From NCBI RefSeq assembly GCF_014653785.1, contig NZ_BNAS01000001.1, positions 310,001 to 374,000 of the forward strand: DNA of 64,000 nt, read 5' to 3'. Below are positions 44,235 to 53,707 of this stretch, piece after piece. The first letter of the stretch is position 1; every line of letters starts with the position of its first letter. This DNA comes from Promicromonospora soli (GTDB lineage Bacteria > Actinomycetota > Actinomycetes > Actinomycetales > Cellulomonadaceae). The notes below the pieces were generated by a model. That model had not been told where the DNA came from, ran no database searches, and saw only the letters and a program-made list of their open reading frames with translations. Made by a program: the position numbers and the translations under genes.

Positions 44235-45461
44235 ATGGACGAGCTGGAGCTGGTACGGCTGCACGAGGACGGTGAACGACTCGTCCTTGCTGCGCGCGAC
44301 GGCGCCCAGAGCACCCTGCCCATCACCGACGCCCTGCGCGCCGCCATCCGTGGTGACCGCCCGCGCCTGGAGTCGATCCGCGCCCAGGAGGAGTCCACCC
44401 TGCGTCCCCGCGAGATCCAGGCCCGCCTCCGGGCGGGCGAGACGTGCGAGCAGCTCGCCGAGGCCTCGGGCCTGCCGATCGAGCACGTGCGGCGCTTCGA
44501 GTACGCGGTCATCTCCGAGCGGGAGCACTCGATCGCGCGGGTGCGCGCCAAGGCCGTCCTGACGGACGACGACGGCGCCACCACGCTCGGCGAGGTCGCC
44601 GACGAGCGGCTGCGCTCGCGCGGCGTGCGGCCCGACGACGCCGGCTGGAGCGCCACCCGGCAGGGCAGCCACCCGTGGATCGTGCGGGTCGAGTTCGAGG
44701 CCGGCGAGCGGACGCGTACCGCCAGCTGGTCCCTCGACCCGCGCGGCGGCTTCGTGACGGCGCTCGACGACGAGGCGCGCTGGCTCGGCCTCCCGGAGGA
44801 TGACGGCGTCCCGGCCCTCGCCGGGGTGTCCGCCCTGCCGCCGCAGCGGAGCAACCAGCGGTCGTTCCGGACGACGCCGCCCGAGCCCGACGACACCGAC
44901 CTGCTGCTCGACAACCTGTCGGAGCGGCGCGGCCAGCGGCCCTCGCGCCGCTCGACCCCGGACCCGGAGCGGCCTGACCTGATGGAGCTCGACGACATGG
45001 AGCTCGACGACATGGACGGGCCCGACGGGCGCCCGCCCTGGCCGGAGCCCGGGTCGGGGCCGGGTTCCGGCCCGGACGACGCCCCCAGCGAGCCCGCGAC
45101 GGAGCCCGCCTCGGTCGTCGACCTCGGCGCGCGGCGCAGCGGGGCCCGCCCGAAGATGCCGAGGGTCAAGGTGCCGGACTCCCCCGCCGACCTCGAGTGG
45201 GAGGCGCCGAGCCAGTGGGAGATCACGGGCCCGGCGCCGGATACGACGTCCGATACTGCGTCGGGCCCGGCGTCGGGCGCGGCGTCGGGCGCCGAGAGCA
45301 GGCCGGAACCCGAACCCGCCCCGAAGCCGGAGCCCGAGCCGGAGAAACCGCCGGCCGAGCCCGCCGCCGCCAAGCGGCCGGCACCGAAGCGCGGCCGCAA
45401 GTCGCGCGCGCAGGTGCCGAGCTGGGACGAGATCGTGTTCGGCTCACGCCCGGAGGTCTAG
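44235..45461 (+). CDS. sepH: cell-division protein SepH (DUF3071)
   Basis: The 408-residue protein has the N-terminal DUF3071 domain (~1-200) with a helix-turn-helix: LRAGETCEQLAEASGLPIEH and VRRFEYAVISEREHSIARVR. A long disordered acidic/proline-rich region follows, and then a conserved C-terminal peptide RAQVPSWDEIVFGS. In Streptomyces, SepH binds FtsZ and promotes Z-ring assembly. The linker includes a duplicated ELDDM (15-bp direct repeat, 44986-45015) and Ala/Ser/Gly repeats. GGGAGGA precedes the ATG at 44235. Confidence 0.93.
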   Translation: MDELELVRLHEDGERLVLAARDGAQSTLPITDALRAAIRGDRPRLESIRAQEESTLRPREIQARLRAGETCEQLAEASGLPIEHVRRFEYAVISEREHSIARVRAKAVLTDDDGATTLGEVADERLRSRGVRPDDAGWSATRQGSHPWIVRVEFEAGERTRTASWSLDPRGGFVTALDDEARWLGLPEDDGVPALAGVSALPPQRSNQRSFRTTPPEPDDTDLLLDNLSERRGQRPSRRSTPDPERPDLMELDDMELDDMDGPDGRPPWPEPGSGPGSGPDDAPSEPATEPASVVDLGARRSGARPKMPRVKVPDSPADLEWEAPSQWEITGPAPDTTSDTASGPASGAASGAESRPEPEPAPKPEPEPEKPPAEPAAAKRPAPKRGRKSRAQVPSWDEIVFGSRPEV

Positions 45462-45468
45462 CCCGGGC

Positions 45469-46101
45469 TCAGCCCCAGAGCGACTCGTGGGCCGACCGGC
45501 GGCGCGCGGTCAGCGCGGTCATGCGCCGCATGTGGTGGCGGCGGCACAGCACCTCGTACGCGACCTCGGCGAGGCCGACGTCGCCGATCACCACCTGCTC
45601 GCCCTCGGTGACCATCACGCCGTCGACGGTGCGGGCGTTGTGCGTGGCGCGCGCCCCGCACCAGCACAGCGACTGGACCTGGAGCACCTCGATGCGGTCG
45701 GCGAGCTCGATGAGGCGGGCCGAGCCGGGGAAGAGCCGGGTTCGGAAGTCGGTGGTGATGCCGAACGCGAAGATGTCGATCTCCATCTCGTCGACGAGGC
45801 GGGCGAGCTGCTCCACCTGCGCGGGCGAGTAGAACTGCGCCTCGTCGCACACGAGGTAGTCGACGGCCTCGCCGCTCGACCGCCGGCCGCTGATCTCGGC
45901 CCAGAAGTCGGTGTCGTCCGCCACGTCGAGGGCGGCCACCTCGAGCCCCAGCCGGCTGGACACCCGGGCCGGGCCCGCCCGGTCGCCGCGGCTGAAGATG
46001 AGCCCCTCGCGCCCGCGGGCGCGGTAGTTGTGGTCCGTCTGGAGGGCCAGGGTGGACTTTCCGGAGTCCATGGTCCCGGAGAAGAAGACGAGCTCGGCCA
46101 C
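45469..46101 (-). CDS. tdk: thymidine kinase
   Basis: The 210-residue enzyme phosphorylates thymidine with ATP in the salvage pathway. It is a type II (TK1-like) kinase: P-loop FSGTMDSGKSTLALQ at the N-terminus, the DEAQF catalytic Glu motif in LVCDEAQFYSP near residue 85, the lasso region GITTDFRTRLFPGS, and two zinc-type cysteine pairs (LCWCGA and a later single C-R-R-H-H). AAGGAG precedes the GTG at 46101. It is the last gene of a three-gene minus-strand operon, nine bases after the phosphodiesterase gene. Confidence 0.93.
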   Translation of the reverse strand: MAELVFFSGTMDSGKSTLALQTDHNYRARGREGLIFSRGDRAGPARVSSRLGLEVAALDVADDTDFWAEISGRRSSGEAVDYLVCDEAQFYSPAQVEQLARLVDEMEIDIFAFGITTDFRTRLFPGSARLIELADRIEVLQVQSLCWCGARATHNARTVDGVMVTEGEQVVIGDVGLAEVAYEVLCRRHHMRRMTALTARRRSAHESLWG

Positions 46102-46110
46102 GGGAACTCC

Positions 46111-47304
46111 TTACGCGACTGCCGTGAGAAGGGGCACCAGCATCTCGTGCGGGGTGAACGAGCCGTGCACGCCGGGCAGCCCCCGGGCGTCCGCGGAGTG
46201 CACCCGCGAGTCCACCACGGTCGCGCCGCCGGTCATCGCCACCACCACGTCCCCGATCGTGGGCAGGACGTGCTCGGCGACCGGCCCGAACCAGCCTGCA
46301 GCGATCGCCCGCTCCCGCAGCACGACGACGGCGTGGTCGCCCAGGCGCTCGGCCCACCGCCGCGCGACGTCGGCCGGGTCGACGTCCTCGTCCGCGTAGA
46401 CGTGCAGGGCGCGCGGCTCGCCGCCGACCATCGATACGCCCGGCTTCAGCGCCGGGTCGAACGCGACGTCCCACTGGGTGCTCAGGTCTGCCTTGATCTG
46501 GCCGTGGTCCGCCGTGACGAGCACGAGCGTGCCGCGCGGGACGCTGCGCAGCAGGCGGCGCAGCTCGCGGTCGGTCGACTCCAGCGCGTCGCCCCACTGC
46601 CAGGAGTCCCAGCCGTAGCCGTGCCCGGTCTTGTCGACGTCGCCCTGGTACAGGTAGACCAGGCGCTGCCCGCCACCCGGCTGCCGCAGCGCCGTGACCG
46701 TGGCGTCCACCCGCTGCTCGAACGTCTCCGCGGCGACATAGGCCGGGCCGCGCAGCGCGGCCTGGGTCATGCCGGACCCGGCGAACTTCCGCGGGCCGGG
46801 TGACGTGACCTGCGTGCCGGCCGCGGCGAGCGCCTCGAAGACCGTCGGCTCGCGCTGCACGTCGGCGGGGTCGCCGAGCTCCCGCCACTGCACCACGGAG
46901 GCCAGCCGGTTCGTCGCCGGGTTGCGCTGCGTATAGCCCAGCATGCCGGTCCGGCCGGGGGCGGTGCCCGTGCCGAAGGTGCTCAGGCCCGCGGCCGTGG
47001 TGGACGGAAAGCTGGAGGTCAGCGTGGCGGCCTCCTCGCCCTGCTCACGCAGGAGCCCGCGCAGGAACGGCGCGTGCCCCCCGCGCTCGGCGAGGTTGCG
47101 GATGCCGAGCCCGTCCACCAGGACGACGACCACGCGGTCGGCGTCGGGCAGGCCGAAGGCCGCACGGCAGGCGGCCGCCGTGAGGCCGGTCGCCGTGGTG
47201 AGGTCGTGGCCCAGGGCGCCCGCCGCGGCCGGCATCACGGCGGCCAGGCTGGCGGTGTCGTAGGACGGTGCGACGAGGCCGTCGGGGAGTGCCGGTGCGG
47301 TCAC
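46111..47304 (-). CDS. alkaline-phosphatase-superfamily phosphodiesterase (NPP type)
   Basis: The 397-residue protein is a type I phosphodiesterase/nucleotide pyrophosphatase homologue. First metal site: VVVLVDGLGIRN near residue 62. The nucleophile is in SSFPSTTAAGLSTFGTG near 100, and later metal ligands are in YQGDVDKTGHGYG near 220 and VTADHGQIK near 265. There is no signal peptide, so it is likely cytosolic. Conserved in actinobacteria next to tdk; substrate unknown, nucleotide-like by family. Its start overlaps the DUF5998 stop by four bases, indicating coupling. Confidence 0.88.
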   Translation of the reverse strand: MTAPALPDGLVAPSYDTASLAAVMPAAAGALGHDLTTATGLTAAACRAAFGLPDADRVVVVLVDGLGIRNLAERGGHAPFLRGLLREQGEEAATLTSSFPSTTAAGLSTFGTGTAPGRTGMLGYTQRNPATNRLASVVQWRELGDPADVQREPTVFEALAAAGTQVTSPGPRKFAGSGMTQAALRGPAYVAAETFEQRVDATVTALRQPGGGQRLVYLYQGDVDKTGHGYGWDSWQWGDALESTDRELRRLLRSVPRGTLVLVTADHGQIKADLSTQWDVAFDPALKPGVSMVGGEPRALHVYADEDVDPADVARRWAERLGDHAVVVLRERAIAAGWFGPVAEHVLPTIGDVVVAMTGGATVVDSRVHSADARGLPGVHGSFTPHEMLVPLLTAVA

Positions 47305-47891
47305 GCAGTCGTGGCCCGCGACAGTGCGCGCGCGAAGTCGACGGCGGCCCGGACCGCGGCGTCGCCCTCGGCCTCGCCGGAGACCCGGACCACCACGTCG
47401 TCGGGCGTCATCTGGCCGGTCAGGCCGTGGTCCGCCGTGCAGTTCGGGTCCACGCAGGTGGCGGGCTCCAGGTCGATGCGCGACACCGCGCCCCAGCCCA
47501 CCGCGAGCGTGACCTCGCGCGTCGCCGCGCGCCGCGGGTACCGCTCCGGGTCCGCGATCACGTGCGTGAGCGCCACGGAACGGATCTCGCGCACCGGCAC
47601 CACCTCGGTGGTGGCCGACGCCGAGCCGGGCCGGGCCGGGTCGTCCCCCGCGTGGTCGTCCACGTGCGCGGTGACCAGGCGGGTCGGCGTCAGCACCAGG
47701 ACCGTGAGGTGACGGCGCACCTCCGAGTCGAAGGTGGTCTCGGCCTGCACCAGGTGAGCCACCACCTCCTCGCCGGCCAGCGCCACGTCGAGCACGTCCT
47801 CGACGAGCTCCGGGTAGTAGCCGGCCCGGTGCAGGTGGGCGGTCAGGTCGTCACGGGCATCGGTAGGGGCATGGGGCACAAAGAGAATCAT
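47301..47891 (-). CDS. DUF5998 protein
   Basis: The 196-residue protein matches the actinobacterial DUF5998 family: LTAHLHRAGYYPELVEDVLD at the N-terminus, VLTPTRLVTAHVDDH near residue 75, IRSVALTHVIADPERYPRRA near 110, and ATCVDPNCTADHGLTG near 155 with a Cys-x4-Cys pair. Function is unknown. ATG at 47891 is preferred over an upstream GTG at 47987, which would add a non-conserved tail. It is the first gene of the operon with the phosphodiesterase and thymidine kinase genes. Confidence 0.82.
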   Translation of the reverse strand: MILFVPHAPTDARDDLTAHLHRAGYYPELVEDVLDVALAGEEVVAHLVQAETTFDSEVRRHLTVLVLTPTRLVTAHVDDHAGDDPARPGSASATTEVVPVREIRSVALTHVIADPERYPRRAATREVTLAVGWGAVSRIDLEPATCVDPNCTADHGLTGQMTPDDVVVRVSGEAEGDAAVRAAVDFARALSRATTA

Positions 47892-47957
47892 CCCATCCGC
47901 GCGGAGGTCCGGTCCACATGATGCGGAGGAACCTTCTCGCGGGACGAAATCCCTGGT

Positions 47958-47973
47958 GAGCACTACAGTGCTC
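47958..47973. promoter_or_regulatory. palindromic operator over the -10 of the Trypco1 operon
   Basis: GAGCACTACAGTGCTC is a perfect inverted repeat of 7 bp with a two-base centre. TACAGT (47964-47969) inside it is a good -10 box for the plus-strand operon starting at 47994. A repressor bound here would directly block the promoter. Confidence 0.55.
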
Positions 47974-47993
47974 CAAAACGACCGCATGGGGGC

Positions 47994-48332
47994 ATGTCGG
48001 AAATGTCGAGTCAGGTGCAGGTCATCGAGATCCCGCTCGAAGACGGTGATTCGTTTCTCGTCGAGGTGTCCCGGCCCACCACAGCCGGGCTGGTCCCCGC
48101 GGCGCGGCCGGGGGCGGTCGTGGGCCGCGCCGGTGCGACGCTCGACGCGGCGCTGAGCGAGCTGCGGCCCGTGCTCGGCTCGCTGGCCGAGTGGGCCAGG
48201 TCGGCCGGACCGGACACGGCGGAGGTCGAGTTCGGGCTCAAGCTCACGGGCGGGACGTCCGTGATCGTGGCCAGCGGCTCGGCCGAGGTGAACTTCACGG
48301 TCCGGCTCACCTGGTCGGGCGGTGGGCGGTGA
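47994..48332 (+). CDS. Trypco1-domain (CU044_2847 family) protein
   Basis: This 112-residue protein matches the trypsin-co-occurring domain 1: a strand VIEIPLEDGDSFLVEV, a helix ATLDAALSELRPVLGSLAEW, and the C-terminal sheet VEFGLKLTGGTSVIVAS then AEVNFTVRLTW. Trypco domains were described in NTP-regulated conflict systems next to trypsin-like proteases, and are thought to be targets or regulators of the protease. Here the stop overlaps the start of the protease-fusion gene by one base (TGATG), so the two products are made together. A palindrome covers the promoter. Confidence 0.85.
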   Translation: MSEMSSQVQVIEIPLEDGDSFLVEVSRPTTAGLVPAARPGAVVGRAGATLDAALSELRPVLGSLAEWARSAGPDTAEVEFGLKLTGGTSVIVASGSAEVNFTVRLTWSGGGR

Positions 48333-50848
48333 TGCCGGAGCTCCGCGACGGTCTGGTCAACGGCCTGGTCACGGTCAACGGTCCGGACGGACCGGTCGGC
48401 ATCGGCTTCGTGGTCGGCCCCCGCACGGTTGTGACGTGCCACCACCTCTTCGAAAGGCTGCCCGGTGTGGTGGCGGAGGGCTCTCAGGTCTCCGTCACCT
48501 TCTTCGCGGACGACCGGACCCGCACGGCCGACGTCGTCGTCGACAACGCACGCCTGGACGTCGTGGTGCTGCACATCCCGCGTCGGGCGGTCCTGCCGAA
48601 GAACGTGCACACGATGCGGCTGACCCGGCCCCGGAACCGTGCCCAGGTCGACCTGTTCGGCTACCCGACGGACCGGCCCCACGGGTCATGGAACGAGTCC
48701 ACCGTCGCGGACTATGACGACCGGGACCGCCTGCAGCTCAACTCGCAGGGCGGCACGCCGCTCCAGCCGGGCTTCAGCGGCACTCCCGTCATCGAATCGG
48801 GCACCGGGCACGTCATGGGGATGCTCGTAGAGACCGCGGACACGGGCGAGCATGGCAACGCCCGGGCGGTCCCGGCCAGGACGATCAAGGCGCTGCTGCC
48901 GCCCGTCCCGCTGCGCGACCGCCTCGAACCCAGGGCACGGGCCTTCCGGGCCCGCGTCGCCGCCCTGTTCACGCGGCGCTGGCGGGCGGTCGTTGGCGTG
49001 TTCGCGACGGCGCTGCTCGCCGTCGCCGCCACGTCGTTGCTCACGGGTGGGGTCCCGTGGTGGCCCGCCCCAGGGGACTGTGTGGTGCTGAACGCGACGG
49101 TGTCCACGGAGAAGGACGAGCTCGTCGCGGAACTCGCGGACGACTTCGAGAACGGCCTCGGCGTGGGCCAGCAGTGCATCGACGTGCGGGTCACCGGGCT
49201 GACCTCCGGGGTCGCCGCAGCCGCCATCGCGAACGACTGGCAGTACGACGACCCCGCCGTCACCGTCGGGAACCGGCCGGACCTCTGGCTGCCGACGTCG
49301 AGCATGTCGGTGGAGCAGGTGGCCGCGGCGTCGCCCGAGATGGTGCCCGACGACGGGCGGCTCGGAACCGTGACGAGCAGCGTCCTGGCGATCGCCGTAC
49401 CGGCGGCCGACAAGGACGAGCTGTTCCCGGAGGGTGAGGAGAACTGGGACCGGCTGCGCGAGCTGTCCGCCGACCCGGGGTTCGTGCTCGGCCGCGACAA
49501 CCCGCACAACTCGACGTCGGGGCTCGCTGCGACCGTCGCCGCCTACTACGCGGGGATGACGTCGGCCGGTCACGGCGACGTGCTCGGCCCGGACCCGGAC
49601 TGGGCGGCGGTCCAGGGCCTCGTGGACGACCCGGCGGTCGGCCGCTTCGTGCACGGCATCGAGCAGTCGGTGCAGCGCTACGGCCTCGAGGCCACCGGGT
49701 TCATGCAGGAGATCTACGACGAGGGCCAGCGAGGCGGCCCCGACGGCGAGCGGCCCGTGAACGCCGTCGTCGTCCAGGAGCAGCTCATCCACCTGTACAA
49801 CTGCAACGCGCCGGAGGGTGGGCAGATCGGCCAGCTCCAGTGCGACGACCCGCCCGAGCTGCCCCTGACCGCGGTGTACCCCGCGGAAGGCTCTCTCGCC
49901 CTGGACCACCCCTTCGTCCTCCTCGGGCAGACGCCGCCGAACGGCGAGACGCGCGCCGCCGCCGAGGCGTTCTACGAGTACCTGCGCGGGGAGGAGGCAC
50001 AGGCGAAGTTTGTGGAGCTCGGCTTCCGCGAGGCGGACGACTTCGCCCACCCGACGCCCACCCTGGAGAGCTCGCTCGCGATCCTGCCCGGTCAGGAGCA
50101 GGACGTGCTGCCCACGCCGCCCGCCGACGTCCTGCGGCGGATGCTCGACACCTGGGTCGGGATCCAGCGCCGCGCCAACGTGACGCTCGCCCTCGACGTC
50201 TCCGGCTCGATGGGCGACTCGGCCGGCCCGGGCGGCAGCACGAAGATCGCGCTCGCCCAGGACGCCGCGACGCTGGGGCTCGGCATGCTGACCCCGGAGG
50301 ACCGGCTCGGGATCACCGTGTTCTCCGACACCGTCCGCGATGTCCTGCCCCTCACGGACCTGCGCGCGGCGGGCATGCTGCCGCCGTGCGCGGCGGGCCA
50401 GACGGGCGCCTGCGTCGACGCGGACTGCGACGACGCGCCGGCCGCGGCCCTGCGCGGCTGCGTGGTCGACGCGCTCGTTCCGCGCGGGAACACCGCCCTC
50501 TACGAGGCCGTCGGCACGGCGTTCGACCAGGCGCACAGCAGCCACGAGGCCGACCGCATCAACGCGGTGGTGGTGCTGAGCGACGGCGAGGAGACCAAGA
50601 ACCCTGGCGGGCTCGACGACCTGCTGACGCACCTGCGGGACCCAGCCCTGAACAACGACGACCACCGCGTCCAGGTGTACACGGTGGCCTACGGGGCCGA
50701 CGCCGAGAACGCCACCGGAGCGCTCCAGGACATCGCCACCGCCACCGGCGGCACGTTCTACGACGCGACCAGCGCTCAGGACATCGGCAAGGTCATGACC
50801 GACGTGTTCGCGAACTTCGGCGGCGACGACCCGGACTCGCCGTCCTGA
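48332..50848 (+). CDS. trypsin-like protease / TM / solute-binding / VWA fusion
   Basis: The 838-residue protein has no signal peptide. Residues ~1-190 are a trypsin-like protease with His37/38 (VVTCHHLF), Asp76 (NARLDVVVLH) and Ser149 (QPGFSGTPV). One transmembrane segment (~218-238, VFATALLAVAATSLL) follows. Residues ~245-590 form an extracytoplasmic solute-binding-like domain, and ~615-830 a VWA domain with MIDAS DVSGSMGDS at 622. The protease should face the cytosol and the sensor domains the outside. With the coupled Trypco1 protein this looks like a transmembrane signalling protease; partners and trigger are unknown. Confidence 0.88.
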   Translation: MPELRDGLVNGLVTVNGPDGPVGIGFVVGPRTVVTCHHLFERLPGVVAEGSQVSVTFFADDRTRTADVVVDNARLDVVVLHIPRRAVLPKNVHTMRLTRPRNRAQVDLFGYPTDRPHGSWNESTVADYDDRDRLQLNSQGGTPLQPGFSGTPVIESGTGHVMGMLVETADTGEHGNARAVPARTIKALLPPVPLRDRLEPRARAFRARVAALFTRRWRAVVGVFATALLAVAATSLLTGGVPWWPAPGDCVVLNATVSTEKDELVAELADDFENGLGVGQQCIDVRVTGLTSGVAAAAIANDWQYDDPAVTVGNRPDLWLPTSSMSVEQVAAASPEMVPDDGRLGTVTSSVLAIAVPAADKDELFPEGEENWDRLRELSADPGFVLGRDNPHNSTSGLAATVAAYYAGMTSAGHGDVLGPDPDWAAVQGLVDDPAVGRFVHGIEQSVQRYGLEATGFMQEIYDEGQRGGPDGERPVNAVVVQEQLIHLYNCNAPEGGQIGQLQCDDPPELPLTAVYPAEGSLALDHPFVLLGQTPPNGETRAAAEAFYEYLRGEEAQAKFVELGFREADDFAHPTPTLESSLAILPGQEQDVLPTPPADVLRRMLDTWVGIQRRANVTLALDVSGSMGDSAGPGGSTKIALAQDAATLGLGMLTPEDRLGITVFSDTVRDVLPLTDLRAAGMLPPCAAGQTGACVDADCDDAPAAALRGCVVDALVPRGNTALYEAVGTAFDQAHSSHEADRINAVVVLSDGEETKNPGGLDDLLTHLRDPALNNDDHRVQVYTVAYGADAENATGALQDIATATGGTFYDATSAQDIGKVMTDVFANFGGDDPDSPS

Positions 50849-50863
50849 CGGTCGCCGGCGCCC

Positions 50864-53686
50864 TCAGCCCGGCAGCGCCCTGCGCAGGGCATCGGTCCGG
50901 CGTTCCGCCGGACGGAGCCGGATCGTCGCGTGCAGCACCGAGGCGCCCCGCTCCGCGACCGCCACGGGGTACAGCTCCAGCGACGCGAGCTCCGGCAGGT
51001 CCTCCGCCATGACCGACACCCGGGCGAGCACGTCCTCGAGCGCGTCGACGTCGGCGGCGGGCGCGCCCTGGTAGCCGAACAAGCGCGGGGCTGCCCGGAC
51101 GCCGCGCACCATGCGCGACACGTCCACGTCGGTGAGCGGCGGCACGCCGTGCGTCACGTCGTCGAGCAGGTCGACGGCGTCGCCCGCCACCCCGAACGAC
51201 ACCACGGGCCCGAACAGCTCGTCCTCCACCGACCGCACCACGCATGCCACGCCGGTGGGCGCCATGGCCTGCACCTCCAGCGCCGGGTCGGGCGCCGGCA
51301 GCAGGGACGACGCCGCGGTGAGCATCCGCTCGGCGTCCTCGCGCAGGTCCTCGGCGTCGGCGATGTCGAGGCGCACGCCGCCCAGGTCGGCGCGGTGGCG
51401 CAGGGCGGGCGCGGCGATCTTGAGCGCCACCGGCCAGCCCAGCTCCTCGGCGGCGGCCACCGCATCGTCGGGTGTGCGGACGGTCCGGGAGCCCCACAGG
51501 GCCAGGCCGTAGCAGGCCAGCAGCTCGGTGGCGGCGGCCTGGTCCAGCACCGTGCCGTCGGGGTCCTGGCCCAGCAGCGACTCGACCAGCGTGCGCGCCT
51601 GCGCCCTCGCCGCGCCGTCGGACACGCCCTCCCGCAGCGCCGGGCGGACCGGGGTGCCGTGGTTCTGTGTGCGCCACTGCGCGTAGCGCACCACCTCCCC
51701 GAGGGCCCAGACCGCGTCCTCGGGCGTGGAGAAGGCGGGGATGCGGATCTCGCCGGCGGCGAGCTCGTCGGGCATGCCGTGCAGCCCCAGCGCGCTGACG
51801 ACGGTGGTGCGACCGGTGCGGGCGGCGGCCTGGGCCACGGCGCGGGCTATCGCGTCGGTGCGCGGCAGGACCACGGGCACGGAGACCACCACGACGGCGT
51901 CGCACGCGCCGGGCGCGTAGAGGGCGTCGACGGCGGCGGCGATCTCGTCGTCGGGGGCACTGGCCGAGAGCGGCTCCGGCGGCCCGACGACGGTGAGGCC
52001 CGCCGCGGCGACGGCGTCGGCCACGAGCGCCGCCAGCGACGGTGAGCTCGCGAGGATCCCGACCCGGCCACCCGCCGGGAGCGGCTGGTGCGCCAGCACC
52101 TGGGCGACGTCCATGAGCTGGTGCGTGTTCTCCGCGCGGATCACGCCGGACTGCCGCAGCACCTCGTCGAGCATCCGCCGCGGCGCGCGCGTGGCGCGCA
52201 CCGCGTGCCCGGGCGGCACCACGCTCCCGTGGCGGCCCGCCACGACCACGATCACGGGCTTCACCTGCGCCAGGCGCCGGGCGATACGCGAGAACTTGCG
52301 GGGGTTGCCGAGCGTCTCGAGGTAGAGGCACACGACGTCCGTGTGCGGGTCGTCCTGCCAGTACTGCATCACGTCGTTGCCCGACACGTCCGCCCGGTGC
52401 CCGGCGGAGACCATCGTGGACAGGCCCAGGCCGCGGCGGTTCACGGTGGCTGCCGCCGTGACGGCGGCGGGCGCGCTCTGGCTGAACAGGCCGACGCGGC
52501 CCGGTCGCGGGGCCGTGAGCGCGAGGCTCGCGCGCAGGCGCGCGCCCGGGACGTTGGTCAGCAGGCCGTAGCTCGCCGGGCCCACCACCCGCATGCCCTC
52601 GGTGTGGGCGGTGCGGAGCAGCTCGCGGCGGCGGGCGACGCCGTCCGGCCCCGCCTCGGCCCAGCCGGCCGACAGCACGACGACGCCGCGGGCGCCGGTG
52701 CCGCGCAGGCGCCGGACGGCGTCGAGCACCTCCTCCGGCGGCGCGGCGATCACGGCGAGGTCGATCTCGGCGGTCTCGTCCCCGGCTGTGCCTTCCCCGG
52801 CAGCCCTTTCCCCGCCCAGCCCGACCTGGCCGAGGTCCGCCCAGGTCACTTCCGTTCCGAGCACCAGGAGCTCGGTGTCGCCGGGGTCGGCCGCGTGGGC
52901 CTCGCGGACCCGGGCGGCGAGGAGCTCGTCGACGGTGCCGCCCTGCGCCGGGCCGACCAGCAGCACCCGCTTCGCGGAGAGCAGCCCCTGCATCGAGCGG
53001 GCCTCGGTGCGGTGCTCGCGGTCCGCCATGACCTCGCGGGACCGGTCCGTGGGGTCGAGGTCGACCGAGACGGACACGACGCCGTCGTCCAGGTGCTGCT
53101 CGACGGCGTAGCCCGCCTCCCGGAACACGCCGAGCATCGCGCGGTTCTGGGGCAGCACCTCGGCGATGAACCGGTGCACGCCCCGCTCGCGTGCGGCGGC
53201 GGCGATGTGCTCCAGCAGGACCGACCCGAGGCCCTGGCCCTGGAGCGCGTCCGCGATGTTGAACGCGACCTCGGCGGTGCGGCGTCCCGGCCGGTCGTCG
53301 GTCACGTCGTAGCGGGCCACCCCGACGATGTCCTCGCGGCCGGGCCCGTCCTGGCCCTGGGCCTGGTCCGGACCCGGCTCCTGGGCCGGCCGGACCGCGA
53401 CCAGCGCCGCCCGGCGCACGTGGTCCACCGTGACGAACTGGGTGAGCATGCGGTCGGGGATGCGCTGCAGGGCGGCGAAGAACCGGAGGTAGGTGGAACG
53501 CTCCGACTGGGTCATGTGGAACCGCTGGAGCGCGTCGGCGTCGTCGGGCCGGATCGGGCGTACGTGCGTGGTGGAACCGTCGCGCAGCACCACGTCGGCC
53601 TCCCACTCGACCGGGTACTCGGTCGAGTACGGCAGGCGCACGCTGCCGACCCGTGCTGGCTCGTCCACGGGACCAAGGCTAGCCAC
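50864..53686 (-). CDS. GNAT / NDP-forming acyl-CoA synthetase-like fusion (Pat-type)
   Basis: The 940-residue protein has an N-terminal GNAT domain (~30-210; VRPIRPDDADALQRF, acetyl-CoA loop LQGQGLGSVLLEHIA), then CoA-binding and ligase subdomains of the ADP-forming acetyl-CoA synthetase family (~235-690; VGLFSQSAPAAVTAA, VGILASSPSLAALVAD) and an ATP-grasp domain (~715-930; ELGWPVALKIAAPALRHRAD). This order occurs in actinobacterial protein lysine acetyltransferases and in many unnamed fusions. Whether the synthetase half is active is unclear. It stands alone on the minus strand, convergent with the VWA gene. Confidence 0.88.
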   Translation of the reverse strand: MASLGPVDEPARVGSVRLPYSTEYPVEWEADVVLRDGSTTHVRPIRPDDADALQRFHMTQSERSTYLRFFAALQRIPDRMLTQFVTVDHVRRAALVAVRPAQEPGPDQAQGQDGPGREDIVGVARYDVTDDRPGRRTAEVAFNIADALQGQGLGSVLLEHIAAAARERGVHRFIAEVLPQNRAMLGVFREAGYAVEQHLDDGVVSVSVDLDPTDRSREVMADREHRTEARSMQGLLSAKRVLLVGPAQGGTVDELLAARVREAHAADPGDTELLVLGTEVTWADLGQVGLGGERAAGEGTAGDETAEIDLAVIAAPPEEVLDAVRRLRGTGARGVVVLSAGWAEAGPDGVARRRELLRTAHTEGMRVVGPASYGLLTNVPGARLRASLALTAPRPGRVGLFSQSAPAAVTAAATVNRRGLGLSTMVSAGHRADVSGNDVMQYWQDDPHTDVVCLYLETLGNPRKFSRIARRLAQVKPVIVVVAGRHGSVVPPGHAVRATRAPRRMLDEVLRQSGVIRAENTHQLMDVAQVLAHQPLPAGGRVGILASSPSLAALVADAVAAAGLTVVGPPEPLSASAPDDEIAAAVDALYAPGACDAVVVVSVPVVLPRTDAIARAVAQAAARTGRTTVVSALGLHGMPDELAAGEIRIPAFSTPEDAVWALGEVVRYAQWRTQNHGTPVRPALREGVSDGAARAQARTLVESLLGQDPDGTVLDQAAATELLACYGLALWGSRTVRTPDDAVAAAEELGWPVALKIAAPALRHRADLGGVRLDIADAEDLREDAERMLTAASSLLPAPDPALEVQAMAPTGVACVVRSVEDELFGPVVSFGVAGDAVDLLDDVTHGVPPLTDVDVSRMVRGVRAAPRLFGYQGAPAADVDALEDVLARVSVMAEDLPELASLELYPVAVAERGASVLHATIRLRPAERRTDALRRALPG

Positions 53687-53707
53687 CGGCAGTCAGCGCA
53701 CCAGCAC

